Shown here one piece after another: positions 26,324 to 34,905 of a DNA stretch of 64,000 nucleotides. Made by a program: the position numbers and the translations under genes. The DNA lies in contig NZ_FOZZ01000011.1 of the NCBI RefSeq assembly GCF_900116225.1, forward strand, positions 62,001 to 126,000, in the 5' to 3' direction. Source of the stretch: Sphingobacterium wenxiniae. GTDB taxonomy: Bacteria > Bacteroidota > Bacteroidia > Sphingobacteriales > Sphingobacteriaceae. Every line of letters begins with the position of its first letter. Positions within the stretch are counted from its first letter, which is position 1. The notes below the pieces were generated by a model, which saw only the letters and a list, made by a program, of their open reading frames with translations, was not told where the DNA came from and ran no database searches.

Positions 26324-27628
26324 ATGATGTATATATTCCCCTTGTTAAGCATACTGATGGTGATGTTTGATGTGCAAGAAAAAAATAATATGGAAAGAAG
26401 GATAGATAGTTTAACGAGGTCGGATATAGGCCACACACTACATCATAATAATGTCTTTTCTCCGGATAATAACTGGATTGTTTTTGACGGACGTAATGAC
26501 GATACGAAAATCGGTGAAACATCCAGTATAGGTATGGTCAATGTACATACCGGAGAAGAAAGGTTGCTGTATAAAACAGCGAATCAGACGATTTATGGGC
26601 CAGGTGTCGGGGCAGCCTCTTTCAGTCCTGTAGAAGATATGGTGGTGTTTATCCACGGTTTGTATGATGCTGATTCGGTAAAACCTTACGATATAACCCG
26701 TAGATTCGGGTTGGCTGTAAACATGTACAACCCTATGGTAGGTATGCCGATGGATGCGCGGGATAGCCATGCTCCTTATACAGCAGGGGCGCTGCGTGGA
26801 GGCACACATTCCCATTGTTGGAGTGGCGATGGGAGGCTAATTAGTTTTACATATAATGACGAGTTTGTCGATCCGGATTTGCGGATGGTTGGTGTTATGG
26901 TGCCTACGGAAGAACCCGTTGTCATATCCAGTCTGGAGGAAAATAATAAGGGCAAAAAATATGCAGCAATAGTTACCGATGTTGTTCGTGATCCCTTACC
27001 GGGTTCGGATGAGATTTCTAAAGCTTTTGACGAGTGTTGGGTCAGTAGCCATACGAATTATACTATAGCTTTTCAGGGAAATACGCGCAATGAGGAAGGA
27101 GAAACCATCACAGAAATCTACTTAGTTGACATTGATCCAGCACGTATTTTGCAGGATTCCTCGGCTGTGGGGAAGGAGGGAGAGCGTCCTCGCACTCCGG
27201 ATGGTATCCGTCAACGTCGGTTATCCCGTACGCTTAAAGGGCTTTCTGACTTGAGACATTGGTTGCGGTCGGATGGACGTTATGTGTATGCTTTAGCCAA
27301 GGACGATGACAATCGAAACCAGATAGTGCAATGCGAGGTTAGCAGCGGTAGGTTTACAACCGTTTCGGATTTTGACTTTTCTATTTCTTCACCTATCAAT
27401 ATGAGTCACCGAGGAGATAAGATCACTTTTGTTGCTAATAACAATATTTACCTCTTTGATTTAGCAATCAAAAAAAGTGTCATGTTGACATCCAATTCCC
27501 CCGAAGATTTAAAAATAGTTGGGGCACCGGTGTTCTCCAGAAAAGATGACATGATAGCCTTTAATCAGTATGCAGAAAGTAATGGAAATGAATATATACA
27601 AATAAAGATAGTCCATTTATGTGATTAA
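26324..27628 (+). CDS. YidR-like (DUF3748) TolB-type propeller protein, secreted
   Basis: About 434 residues from the ATG at 26324; a GTG at 26297 is possible, but the later start places a signal-like MMYIFPLLSILMVMF at the N-terminus. LHHNNVFSPDNNWIVFDGRND and GPGVGAASFSPVEDMVVFIHGL, together with THSHCWSGDGRLISFTYND, match the DUF3748 family of E. coli YidR and fit a TolB/WD40-like propeller. No enzymatic function is established for the family. Last gene of the locus operon, 41 nt after the phosphodiesterase. It may bind or sense a sugar or phosphodiester ligand. Confidence 0.75.
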   Translation: MMYIFPLLSILMVMFDVQEKNNMERRIDSLTRSDIGHTLHHNNVFSPDNNWIVFDGRNDDTKIGETSSIGMVNVHTGEERLLYKTANQTIYGPGVGAASFSPVEDMVVFIHGLYDADSVKPYDITRRFGLAVNMYNPMVGMPMDARDSHAPYTAGALRGGTHSHCWSGDGRLISFTYNDEFVDPDLRMVGVMVPTEEPVVISSLEENNKGKKYAAIVTDVVRDPLPGSDEISKAFDECWVSSHTNYTIAFQGNTRNEEGETITEIYLVDIDPARILQDSSAVGKEGERPRTPDGIRQRRLSRTLKGLSDLRHWLRSDGRYVYALAKDDDNRNQIVQCEVSSGRFTTVSDFDFSISSPINMSHRGDKITFVANNNIYLFDLAIKKSVMLTSNSPEDLKIVGAPVFSRKDDMIAFNQYAESNGNEYIQIKIVHLCD

Positions 27629-27785
27629 TTAAATAATCTGTACCCTGCTGGTTATTAAAAAAATGAGGCGAGAAACTTTAGGCCTTTTACTAACTAACCA
27701 ATTATTAATCTAAGCTTAAAAACAATATATATAGCAACAAGAACAGTTTTTAACATATATCAATGCATATTCAAATCGGTTAGCG

Positions 27786-27793
27786 TAGATTTG
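27786..27793 (+). promoter_or_regulatory. -7 promoter element before the pirin-GNAT gene
   Basis: TAGATTTG matches TAnnTTTG 50 nt before the ATG at 27844. No clear TTG -33 element is present at the right distance. The gap also carries a partial copy of the dispersed repeat (27680-27720, ACTAACTAACCAATTATTAA). Confidence 0.35.
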
Positions 27794-27843
27794 TATGAAA
27801 GTAAGATTAGAAGACAATCATCAAAAATCAAAACTTATTCAAT

Positions 27844-29085
27844 ATGCAATCAAATGTAGGCCTCATTTTAGAAGAAAAAGCAGCCAATATCGGCAATTTT
27901 ATGGTAGGCAGGCTTCTGCCATTTCGACAAAAAAGATCAGTTGGTCCTTTTGTGTTTATTGACCACATGGGACCGGCATGTTTGAAAGAATACCAGAACC
28001 TCGATGTTCCTCCACACCCCCATATTGGCCTTTCCACATTGACTTACCTCTTCGATGGCGCTATCTTTCATCGGGACAGCCTGGGCAATGCAATAGAGAT
28101 AAAACCCGGTGAGGTCAACTGGATGACGGCAGGTAGGGGCGTAGTACACTCTGAACGCACACCCGATTACCTAAGAAAAGAAGATAAATTTTTGCATGGA
28201 TTGCAGATATGGATTGCGCTGCCTAAGTCTTTGGAGCAGGCTGATCCTTCCTTTTTTCATATCAGTAAGGAAGATATCCCCGTGTGGCAAGAAGAAGGCG
28301 TTTACTATAAGCTTATTGCAGGAACACTTGGTGAGCACCGTTCTCCCGTTCCCGTGCATAGCCCTTTGTATTTTATAGAAATTAAAACAAAGACCGCGCA
28401 GACGATAAATATCGGTCCGCAGCTCTTCGGTGAGGTTGGGATGTATGTTCTTGACGGCACGATAAATATCGGTCCGCAGCTCTTCGGTGAGGTTGGGATG
28501 TATGTTCTTGACGGCACGGTAAATATCGAAGGCAACGATTACGGTTCCAAGCAGCTGTTGATCGCCAAAAATGCTTCCCTCTGTCGGTTCGAAACCAATG
28601 GAGAGACCACGCTGTACCTATTCGGCGGCGAGCCTTTTGAAGAAGAACGGTTTATGTTCTGGAATTTTGTCAACTCCGACAAGGCCGTTATCGAAAAAGC
28701 CAAAGAAGACTGGAGAAAGCAGAATACTGAAGTCTTTCCCAAAGTGCCTGGAGATGAAAAAGAATACGTTTTACTACCAGAGATGAAAAAGAAAGAAAAT
28801 ATAGTAACATTCCACCAAGAGGAGAACCAGCGTAGGGGAAAATTTGTCATTTTAGAGAATGATATCCCTGCAGGAGAGATGACTTATGTCTGGGCTGGAG
28901 ACAATAAGTTTATTATAGACCATACCGAAGCCTATGAGGCCTTTAACGGAAAAGGTTATGGTAGGCAATTGGTCATGAAAGGAATTGCGTATGCAAAAGA
29001 AAAAGGCGTGAAGATTCTTCCGCTGTGTCCTTACGCTAAGAAGGTCATGGAAGGAGACGAGCACCTGCGCAAGATGATATTCTAA
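27844..29085 (+). CDS. Pirin-family protein fused to a C-terminal GNAT-like acetyltransferase domain
   Basis: 413 residues. Residues about 1-285 are a bicupin pirin, with GPFVFIDHMGPA, VPPHPHIGLSTLTYLFDGAIFHRDS and GEVNWMTAGRGVVHSE carrying the iron-ligand histidines. Residues about 320-413 look like the small YjdJ/NATD1-type acyl-CoA N-acetyltransferase, with GKFVILENDIPAGEMTYVW, GKGYGRQLVMKGIAYAKEKG and ILPLCPYAKKVM. The C-terminal cupin region contains a 57-bp in-frame tandem duplication (28402-28515) that repeats 19 residues exactly. Activity of the duplicated cupin is uncertain. Pirins can act as quercetinases or redox-linked regulators; the role here is unknown. Confidence 0.85.
   Translation: MQSNVGLILEEKAANIGNFMVGRLLPFRQKRSVGPFVFIDHMGPACLKEYQNLDVPPHPHIGLSTLTYLFDGAIFHRDSLGNAIEIKPGEVNWMTAGRGVVHSERTPDYLRKEDKFLHGLQIWIALPKSLEQADPSFFHISKEDIPVWQEEGVYYKLIAGTLGEHRSPVPVHSPLYFIEIKTKTAQTINIGPQLFGEVGMYVLDGTINIGPQLFGEVGMYVLDGTVNIEGNDYGSKQLLIAKNASLCRFETNGETTLYLFGGEPFEEERFMFWNFVNSDKAVIEKAKEDWRKQNTEVFPKVPGDEKEYVLLPEMKKKENIVTFHQEENQRRGKFVILENDIPAGEMTYVWAGDNKFIIDHTEAYEAFNGKGYGRQLVMKGIAYAKEKGVKILPLCPYAKKVMEGDEHLRKMIF
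28402..28515 (+). repeat. 57-bp perfect tandem duplication inside the pirin-GNAT gene
   Basis: Two identical 57-bp units (28402-28458 and 28459-28515), each encoding the 19 residues TINIGPQLFGEVGMYVLDG, followed by a 13-nt third partial unit with one mismatch. Identity at every base indicates a very recent event. Multiple of three, so the frame is kept. Confidence 0.95.
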
Positions 29086-29115
29086 TAAGATTGGCGGGAT
29101 ACGTTTCTTATAAAC

Positions 29116-29195
29116 ACAAAAAAATCCTGAGGCGGGGAACCTCAGGATTTTTAACTAACTAACCAATTATAAACCTAATTTATGAAAAGTATAAT
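29116..29195 (-). repeat. Dispersed hairpin repeat, copy A (candidate small RNA)
   Basis: Stem ATCCTGAGG (29124-29132) with CCTCAGGAT (29140-29148), bordered by A/T runs, followed by a conserved block containing CTAACTAACCAATTATAAAC. Read on the minus strand it has GGCACAG, then TTATACTTTTC, then a short leader, then the hairpin with a 7-T run: a promoter-to-terminator unit of about 65 nt. Other full copies are at 34823-34905 and 44815-44900. It sits in the 296-bp gap after the pirin-GNAT gene. The rest of that gap shows TACATTTG (29251-29258) on the plus strand but no gene. Confidence 0.6.
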
Positions 29196-29381
29196 CATAC
29201 AATCAAACCCTGTGCCAATCTTTTTTTTTCATGTTGATTTGACAGTTTTTTACATTTGAACGGTTAAGGCTGCTTTAACAACAAAGGAGATTCAGAACTT
29301 TGACGACAGTATTAACACGGCAGCTAGTGACCTTGAGCATATTCGTCGGAACCACCTCCGCACATCTAATTCTACAAGACC

Positions 29382-30088
29382 TTATCTCCATCCCAGATCA
29401 GGGGCTACGTGCTCTAAGATAGCCGACAGGATATGCACATTATAGTCTACTCCTAAAGTATTCGGTATCGTTAAAAGTATTGTGTCCGCTTCCCGGATAG
29501 CTTCATCCATGGCCAGCTCTCTGATAAGTACATCCGGTTCTGCAGCATAGCTTCTTCCAAAAATGGAACGTCTATCAGCTTCAATCATGCCTACTTTGTC
29601 CGTCCGATTCGTTTCATTACCAAAGTAGTATCTATCCTGATCGTTCGTCAGTGCAAATATCGAACGGCTCACTGATACCCTTGGTTCTCTTTGATGGCCC
29701 GCTTTTTCCATGCTTCTTTGTATAGTCTTATCTGCTCAGCTTGCTGTATATGAAATGGTTTATCACTTTCGTCATCTTTTAAGGTAGAACTTTGAAGGTT
29801 CATACGTTGCTCTGCTGCCCATATAGCTGTTGCGTTGGATCCCGCGCCCCACCATATTCTATCACGTAGACCCTTAGAATGGGGTTCCAGTCTCAACAAA
29901 CCCGGTGGGTTTGGAAACATTGGGTTAGGGTTGGGCTGTGCGAATCCTGTGCCGGAGAGCTTTTCTAAAAAGAGCAAGCCTTTTTCTCTTCCCATATCTA
30001 TGTCTGTTTTTCCTTCCCCTGCTTCATAACCAAAATACCGCCAACCATCGATTACCTGTTCCGGCGAACCTCTGCTGATCCCCAACTG
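29382..30088 (-). pseudogene. Truncated, frameshifted copy of the LLM flavin-dependent oxidoreductase gene
   Basis: Corresponds to about the last two thirds of the intact gene at 41129-42151, at roughly 88% nucleotide identity by eye. Homology stops abruptly near 30088, within the LQLGISRGSPEQV region, so the first 110 or so codons are gone. A run of five T at 29703-29707 replaces six T in the intact copy and shifts the frame at the KAGHQREPRVS segment. It lies 11 nt beyond the stop codon of the AI-2E-type transporter gene, on the same strand. No promoter or start; certainly non-functional as the original enzyme. Confidence 0.9.
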
Positions 30089-30098
30089 TGTACAATAG

Positions 30099-31166
30099 TT
30101 ATTTTTTGCTTTTCCAAAATGATTTTTTGGCTTTTTTATCACTTCCAATGAGGTAGGCGAAGGGTTTAAGATGCGGTACGCGATCACAAATTATTTTTAC
30201 AATGCCTATTACAGGAATGGCGAGCACCATTCCGGGAATCCCCCACAAAGCTTCTGCGACGACTAAGCTGAATATGGTAAACAGTGGATTGATGTTTACT
30301 TCATTGCCTACGATAAGTGGTTCTAAAAGGTAAGTCTGCACAAACTGTACACATGCATATATCGCCACCACACCTAGAATCATATTGGTGTCTCCACCTT
30401 GAGCCGTAACTCCCAATATAGTTATAGCTGTGCCCGTAAGGTTTCCAATAAACGGGATCAGTTCCAATAGCCCACAGATAACAGCAAAAAATAGTGCATT
30501 TTCTACGCCAATAGACGTAAAACCAAATCCGTAAAGCACCCACAATACAACAATCATTTTTGCTAATCCTGCCATATAACCCGCGGCAACCTGACTGGCA
30601 GAATCTACAATTTCAATGGTGCGCCCTTGAAGGTTATTGGGAGTTACCCTAAGTAAAAAATTTTTTAATCTGGAACGATAAAATAACAGCAAGTAGGTAT
30701 AAACCATGACCAGAATAAAATCAATGAACAAGCTAAAGAATCCAGAAGCAAATTGTTGTGCCATTCCAGTTGTGGCCCCCCCGCTTTTCACTTGCTCCTC
30801 GGCAATAGCCTTCTGTCTTTCCTGATCGATTCCCAGACGATCCCGTATCCATTCTTGGAGATTTGAAACGGTTTCGGTCAGATTCTTCTTCATCGAATCT
30901 ACTTGTTCAGCAAACCCCTGTAGTTGCCAACTTAATAAAAAACCTAGCCCGGTAAGGCATGTAAGCAATATAGCTATTGATATAAGAGCACTGGCCCAGC
31001 GGGGGCATCCTTTCTTTTCTAACCATGCTGAAGGGGCTACAAACAACATGGCTAAAATACCGGCAATAGCCATGGGAGCTAATACTTCCTTGCCATAATA
31101 TAAAATGATAACCGTCAATACGATGGTCAGAGCTACCTGTAGTTCTTTAGGGAGTGCTTTAATCAT
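30099..31166 (-). CDS. AI-2E/PerM-family transporter
   Basis: 355 residues with about 7-8 membrane segments: two near the N-terminus (TIVLTVIILYYGKEVLAP, SALISIAILLTCLTGLGFLL), a soluble central helix region with EEQVKSGGATTG, then four or more C-terminal segments including GYMAGLAKMIVVLWVLYGFGF and FAVICGLLELIPFIGNLTG, which is the conserved PerM GxxxxIPxxG stretch. Members include Na+/H+ antiporters and the AI-2 exporter TqsA; the substrate here is unknown. The C-terminus ends in a Lys-rich tail. It is followed at once by the LLM pseudogene. Confidence 0.9.
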   Translation of the reverse strand: MIKALPKELQVALTIVLTVIILYYGKEVLAPMAIAGILAMLFVAPSAWLEKKGCPRWASALISIAILLTCLTGLGFLLSWQLQGFAEQVDSMKKNLTETVSNLQEWIRDRLGIDQERQKAIAEEQVKSGGATTGMAQQFASGFFSLFIDFILVMVYTYLLLFYRSRLKNFLLRVTPNNLQGRTIEIVDSASQVAAGYMAGLAKMIVVLWVLYGFGFTSIGVENALFFAVICGLLELIPFIGNLTGTAITILGVTAQGGDTNMILGVVAIYACVQFVQTYLLEPLIVGNEVNINPLFTIFSLVVAEALWGIPGMVLAIPVIGIVKIICDRVPHLKPFAYLIGSDKKAKKSFWKSKK

Positions 31167-31256
31167 GCTGTTTCGTGAAAGATTTATCTATATTGTTTTA
31201 AGATAAACAATCGCAACACGAAATGGTTGGAGTCACGATATAAATAATTCTTTGGT

Positions 31257-31656
31257 TTATGTAAGTTGTCGTAAAGGTTTTATTTTCAATTCTACAATAG
31301 AAGATCTTCGGTCTTGCTGCAGTATAAAGTAAATGACCGATGCGATATCTTCGGCTTTTAACATTTCCATTTTTTCTTCCAATTCACGTTGATCTTCAGG
31401 CGTAGCTTTTTGCATATCGGTACCAACAGCGCCGGGTTCAATCAAAGATACACTTACGTTATGTGGGTTTAACTCTTTACGTAAGGCTTCTGTGAATCCT
31501 TGTATGCCTGACTTTGTTGCTACATATCCCGAACTCTTTCCCCCACGGCTATCAGCACTCATTGAACCTATATTAATAATATTTCCTTCGATGGGCCGTG
31601 GTTCTTCCTATTCCGGCAGTTCCGCCTGTTAAGAATACTTTTTGTCTTGTTTTCAT
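31257..31656 (-). pseudogene. Short-chain dehydrogenase pseudogene with internal deletion
   Basis: The start (ATG at 31656) encodes MKTRQKVFLTGGTAGIGRTTA, holding the SDR cofactor motif TGGxxGIG. It is followed almost directly by NIINIGSMSADSRGGKSSGYVATKSG in a different frame, the active-site Ser and YxxxK region. About 110 codons between these two landmarks are missing and the frame is shifted at the joint (near 31590). The distal part, open from 31562 to 31257, keeps the C-terminal EPGAVGTDMQKA and ends normally. Unlikely to make a working enzyme. Confidence 0.85.
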
Positions 31657-31777
31657 GTAATTTCCATTTTAATCAGCTTGTAATAGTGAATTGCGGTATT
31701 CACCAGATAGCGAATTATCGTTCAAATGCTGTCTACGTATAGCGAATTATTCGATAGGATCCCCTAATTCACTTAAA

Positions 31778-32383
31778 TCAAGGTTTTTCGATGTCTCCCA
31801 ATCCTTCAATAAGTGCTTTCCATTGAGGAAATGATGCTCCCAGCTTTGCACCTAACCCCACCATAAAGTTTCGGAAATTATCCAATATGGAGGCGTTATC
31901 CGTATTTATTACTTCGTTACGGCCTGCATAATGTAAATAGATATTTTTATCTTTCTGCTCTAACAGGATAGAAGAGGTGGCTATTCGCTTAAAAAAGTGT
32001 GCGGTGTCCGTAAGGTCCTGTGTCGGGTCGGGAGCAGGACGCAATGTCAGGATGATATTTATATCCTCATTTTCTATTGTTTCCGTGATTTGCTCCACCT
32101 GCACCCAGTCATATCCTTTTGAAGAAGGTAATCCTGGTCCGGGGATATCGATCTTTATATAGTCACCCTCTTGAACCGGTCTATTTAGTGTATGACCCGC
32201 CGTGTCTTTAATAGTAAATGTTGCTGAAGGGAGCTCTGCTATTTTATCCCAATGGTTGACATCCAATAAACGGGTCTTTACCCGTTCATAGAATAGCTCC
32301 GCCTGCTCTCTGGAATGTAAAGTGACAGACTTATAACAATCCAATGATTTGCCTTCAAACTGTCTTGGAATATCGCCATTCAT
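31778..32383 (-). CDS. Conserved-looking protein of unknown function
   Basis: 201 residues, no signal peptide or membrane segment. I do not recognise the family. The sequence has a central beta-rich part (PVQEGDYIKIDIPGPG, YDWVQVEQITETIENEDINIILTLRPAPDPTQD) and a short C-terminal helical part (NFRNFMVGLGAKLGASFPQWKALIEGLGD). Codon use resembles its neighbours. It is single, 195 nt upstream of the yceI 3' end on the same strand, with a terminator between them, so it is transcribed independently. Confidence 0.7.
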   Translation of the reverse strand: MNGDIPRQFEGKSLDCYKSVTLHSREQAELFYERVKTRLLDVNHWDKIAELPSATFTIKDTAGHTLNRPVQEGDYIKIDIPGPGLPSSKGYDWVQVEQITETIENEDINIILTLRPAPDPTQDLTDTAHFFKRIATSSILLEQKDKNIYLHYAGRNEVINTDNASILDNFRNFMVGLGAKLGASFPQWKALIEGLGDIEKP

Positions 32384-32530
32384 TAGTTTAGTATTTATGT
32401 GAATATTATATAATAAACAGTCATAGCGACGGAGAGTTTTTTCGTTTAATACCTGAAATGCGTGTGAAGTTCTTTTGCAATACCGTATAAATACGAATAT
32501 GAAAGAGCCCTTAGGAGGTGTAAAGAAAAA

Positions 32531-32553
32531 GCCGTCCCAAATAGGGGGACGGC
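32531..32553 (-). terminator. Terminator of yceI
   Basis: Stem GCCGTCCC (32531-32538) with GGGACGGC (32546-32553). On the minus strand it is followed by TTTTTCTTT. It lies 26 nt after the yceI stop. Confidence 0.85.
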
Positions 32554-32578
32554 TTTAGATACTAGTACTATTGCTTTT

Positions 32579-33154
32579 TTATTTATGACCGAATTCGCCA
32601 TCTGCTTTAATTTGGACTTCGTCGCTAATCATCGGAGCAGGGAACTTGTTACCTAAGCCAAAATCCGATCGTTTAATTACTCCTGTAATCTGGATTCCTG
32701 CTACGGGAGCTCCTTCCGCATTTGGGTTCTTGGTAGTTCCCCGGTATTTCATGGTCATCGTAATCGGTTTTGTCACCCCTAATAAAGTAAGATCGCCCTC
32801 CAATGTATAGGTGTTTTCTGCCGATTTTTTTACCGTATTACTTTTGAATGTCATGGTAGGGTGTTTCTCAACATCAAAAAAATCGGCGCTTTTTAAGTGG
32901 TTATCCCTTGGCTCTACTCTTGTGTCTATCGAATTAGTCTGCACCGTTAGTTCGACAACAGCATCACTGAAATCTTCGGTGGCCGACACAATAGAGACAT
33001 CATATGTGTTGAAATGGCCGGGAACATCAGCGATGCCTAAGTGGGTAACCGTAAAACCGAGCTTCGAATGGTACGGATCTGCCGTCCATGTCGTTTGAGC
33101 AAACAATCCTATTGATAAGAATAGGAATGCAAAAAATGTTGTTAACTTTTTCAT
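32579..33154 (-). CDS. YceI-family periplasmic lipocalin-like protein
   Basis: 191 residues with a signal peptide (FLFLSIGLFAQ). It shows the YceI pattern: TTWTADPYHSKLGFTVTHLG at the mature N-terminus, then DVEKHPTMTFKSNTV, and GDLTLLGVTKPITM. The fold is a beta-barrel that binds isoprenoid-type lipids such as polyprenyl chains; induction at high pH or osmolarity is reported for the E. coli protein. Single-gene unit with its own terminator, downstream of the pirin at 33194 on the same strand (39-nt gap), so read-through from pirin is possible. Confidence 0.93.
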   Translation of the reverse strand: MKKLTTFFAFLFLSIGLFAQTTWTADPYHSKLGFTVTHLGIADVPGHFNTYDVSIVSATEDFSDAVVELTVQTNSIDTRVEPRDNHLKSADFFDVEKHPTMTFKSNTVKKSAENTYTLEGDLTLLGVTKPITMTMKYRGTTKNPNAEGAPVAGIQITGVIKRSDFGLGNKFPAPMISDEVQIKADGEFGHK

Positions 33155-33193
33155 TTTAGTGTTGTTTTAAATTATTTCGTATTTATTTACTCA

Positions 33194-33913
33194 TTATATA
33201 ATCATTGGAACTTCCATCAACAATACCTCCGCATCTGCTGTAGCTTCCAATGTAAATGTTTCGGTTTCCCAAAGCCCATAGCCATCCCGTCTGTCCAACG
33301 CCTGGTCATCAACAAGGATACTCCCATTAAGAACAAAAATGTATACACCATTGTTTGCACCATCTTTAACGGTATATGTTGTTTTGTTCCCTTGTGCTAT
33401 ACAGCCCATATGAAACCATGCGTTCTGATGGATCCATACACCGGCAGATTCCCTATCGGGGGAAAGAACCTGTTCTAACTGATTAGGGTGTTTTTTGTAG
33501 CTTAATTTAGCTTGGTCATATCGGGGCTGGACGTCCCGTTTGTTTGGGAAAACCCATATTTGAAGAAATTCGGTAGCTTCATCGGGTATATTGTTAAACT
33601 CGGTATGGTAAATGCCCGTACCTGCGCTCATCACTTGGATTTCACCGGGCTTGATTACGCCTTTATTTCCCATGCTATCTTGGTGCCTTAGTTCTCCTTT
33701 CAACGGAATGGAAATGATTTCCATGTTGTTGTGCGGATGTTCACCAAAACCTTGCCCCCCGGCAACCCAATCGTCGTTTAATACGCGCAAAGCACCGAAA
33801 TGCACGCGGTCTGGATTATGATAGGAGGCAAAACTGAATGTGTGGAAACTTTTGAGCCACCCATGGTCGGCCCCACCCCTGGAGCCGGCTTTATGTAAGA
33901 TTGATTTTGCCAT
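33194..33913 (-). CDS. Pirin-family protein (YhhW-like quercetin dioxygenase type)
   Basis: 239 residues, a normal-length pirin. GADHGWLKSFHTFSFASYHNP begins the N-terminal cupin. The metal-binding residues are in GEHPHNNMEIISIPLKGELRHQDSMGN and GTGIYHTEFN. Not closely similar to the pirin-GNAT fusion at 27844. Probably cytosolic; E. coli YhhW cleaves quercetin in vitro. It precedes yceI and follows a dsbA-like gene on the same strand, a grouping often seen in redox or stress clusters. Confidence 0.93.
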   Translation of the reverse strand: MAKSILHKAGSRGGADHGWLKSFHTFSFASYHNPDRVHFGALRVLNDDWVAGGQGFGEHPHNNMEIISIPLKGELRHQDSMGNKGVIKPGEIQVMSAGTGIYHTEFNNIPDEATEFLQIWVFPNKRDVQPRYDQAKLSYKKHPNQLEQVLSPDRESAGVWIHQNAWFHMGCIAQGNKTTYTVKDGANNGVYIFVLNGSILVDDQALDRRDGYGLWETETFTLEATADAEVLLMEVPMII

Positions 33914-34007
33914 AACTTCCTGTTTTTAATAATACAAAGTTACAGCAGTCTTCCTTTCAATCCCTTGATGTATGTTAAGAAATAGATTTTAAATTTCGAC
34001 CTTGTTC

Positions 34008-34748
34008 CTACTGGCAATCCCCATCCGGTGTACATACGTTTCCGTCCGTTATTTCAAGGCCCCCTGTAGGATTGTCTTTTTGCCATTCAGCATAGGATTT
34101 CTCCAGTGTCTCGACGAAGGCCTCTACGGGTTGCGCTCCTGAAATGGCGTATTTGCGATTGAAAACAAAAAATGGAACACCGCGCACACCAATCTGTTGC
34201 GCTTCTTGGATATCCTGTTTCACCTCGTAAGCATAGTTCTCGTTGGTTAAAGCTTCGTGCACTTCCTCTGCACTAAGCCCTACCTCTTTCCCAACCTCCA
34301 CTAAAGTGTCGGTATCGCCCAAGTCTTTGTTCAGAGTAAAATGCGCATGGAAAAATAATTCTTCTGCTTTGTCTCCCCAGCCTTTGGTTTTAGCAAGTTG
34401 GATAACGCGATGGGCCTTAAAAGAGTTATATACAACGGCATCATCCAAGTGATATTCTAAACCAGCTTTTGCTGCCATAAGGGTAACCTGCTGCTGCATA
34501 GCTTCGACTTGTTGCAGAGGCATACCTTTTCTTGTAGAAAGATATTCAGGAGTAGTCATTCTTTTTTCCACGTCCTCTGGTATTGTCGGGTCGAGTTGAT
34601 AACTCTTCCAAACAATATCTATATGCGATGCGTTGTTAAACTTCGCTAACGCCGACTCGTAGTGGCGCTTTCCAATATAACAAAACGGACACATAATATC
34701 GCTCCATACCTCTACCTTCATTTTAGAAGAATTTTCTGCTTTGCTCAT
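34008..34748 (-). CDS. DsbA-family (FrnE-like) thioredoxin-fold oxidoreductase
   Basis: 246 residues without signal peptide, hence cytosolic. The active site is CPFC in VEVWSDIMCPFCYIGKRHYESAL near residue 20, and the cis-proline loop is in GVRGVPFFVFNRKYAISGAQ near residue 195. This matches FrnE and 2-hydroxychromene-2-carboxylate-isomerase-like proteins, which act in disulfide and oxidative-stress chemistry. Two further Cys lie at the very C-terminus (VCTPDGDC). First gene of the likely dsbA-like/pirin/yceI group. Confidence 0.92.
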   Translation of the reverse strand: MSKAENSSKMKVEVWSDIMCPFCYIGKRHYESALAKFNNASHIDIVWKSYQLDPTIPEDVEKRMTTPEYLSTRKGMPLQQVEAMQQQVTLMAAKAGLEYHLDDAVVYNSFKAHRVIQLAKTKGWGDKAEELFFHAHFTLNKDLGDTDTLVEVGKEVGLSAEEVHEALTNENYAYEVKQDIQEAQQIGVRGVPFFVFNRKYAISGAQPVEAFVETLEKSYAEWQKDNPTGGLEITDGNVCTPDGDCQ

Positions 34749-34822
34749 GATTGTGTTACCTGTTTTTTAAATTTCTGTGTTTTTACAAAGGTAAGTATTA
34801 AGGAGCAAAAGAGGGTAAAATC

Positions 34823-34905
34823 AAAAAATCCTGAGGCGGGGAGCCTCAGGATTTTAACTAACTAACCAATTATAAACCTAATTTATGAAAAGTATAATCA
34901 ATTAA
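34823..34905 (-). repeat. Dispersed hairpin repeat, copy B (candidate small RNA)
   Basis: Stem ATCCTGAGG (34828-34836) with CCTCAGGAT (34844-34852) followed by the same conserved block as copy A. It lies between two divergent genes, the dsbA-like gene and the SDR gene, where neither needs a terminator. That favours an independent RNA read on the minus strand. The rest of the 412-bp gap (34906-35160) holds the SDR promoter region and nothing else I recognise. Confidence 0.6.

Noticed and set aside
29172..29250. Mini-ORFs starting ATGAAA in the conserved block of the dispersed repeats
   Set aside because: The three copies encode different short peptides (6-25 residues) ending at unrelated places, so the conserved part is not coding.
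29259..29380. Protein-like stretch on the plus strand (KEIQNFDDSINTAASDLEHI)
   Set aside because: No start codon after the preceding stop, and it runs into the antisense of the LLM pseudogene; at most a decayed fragment.
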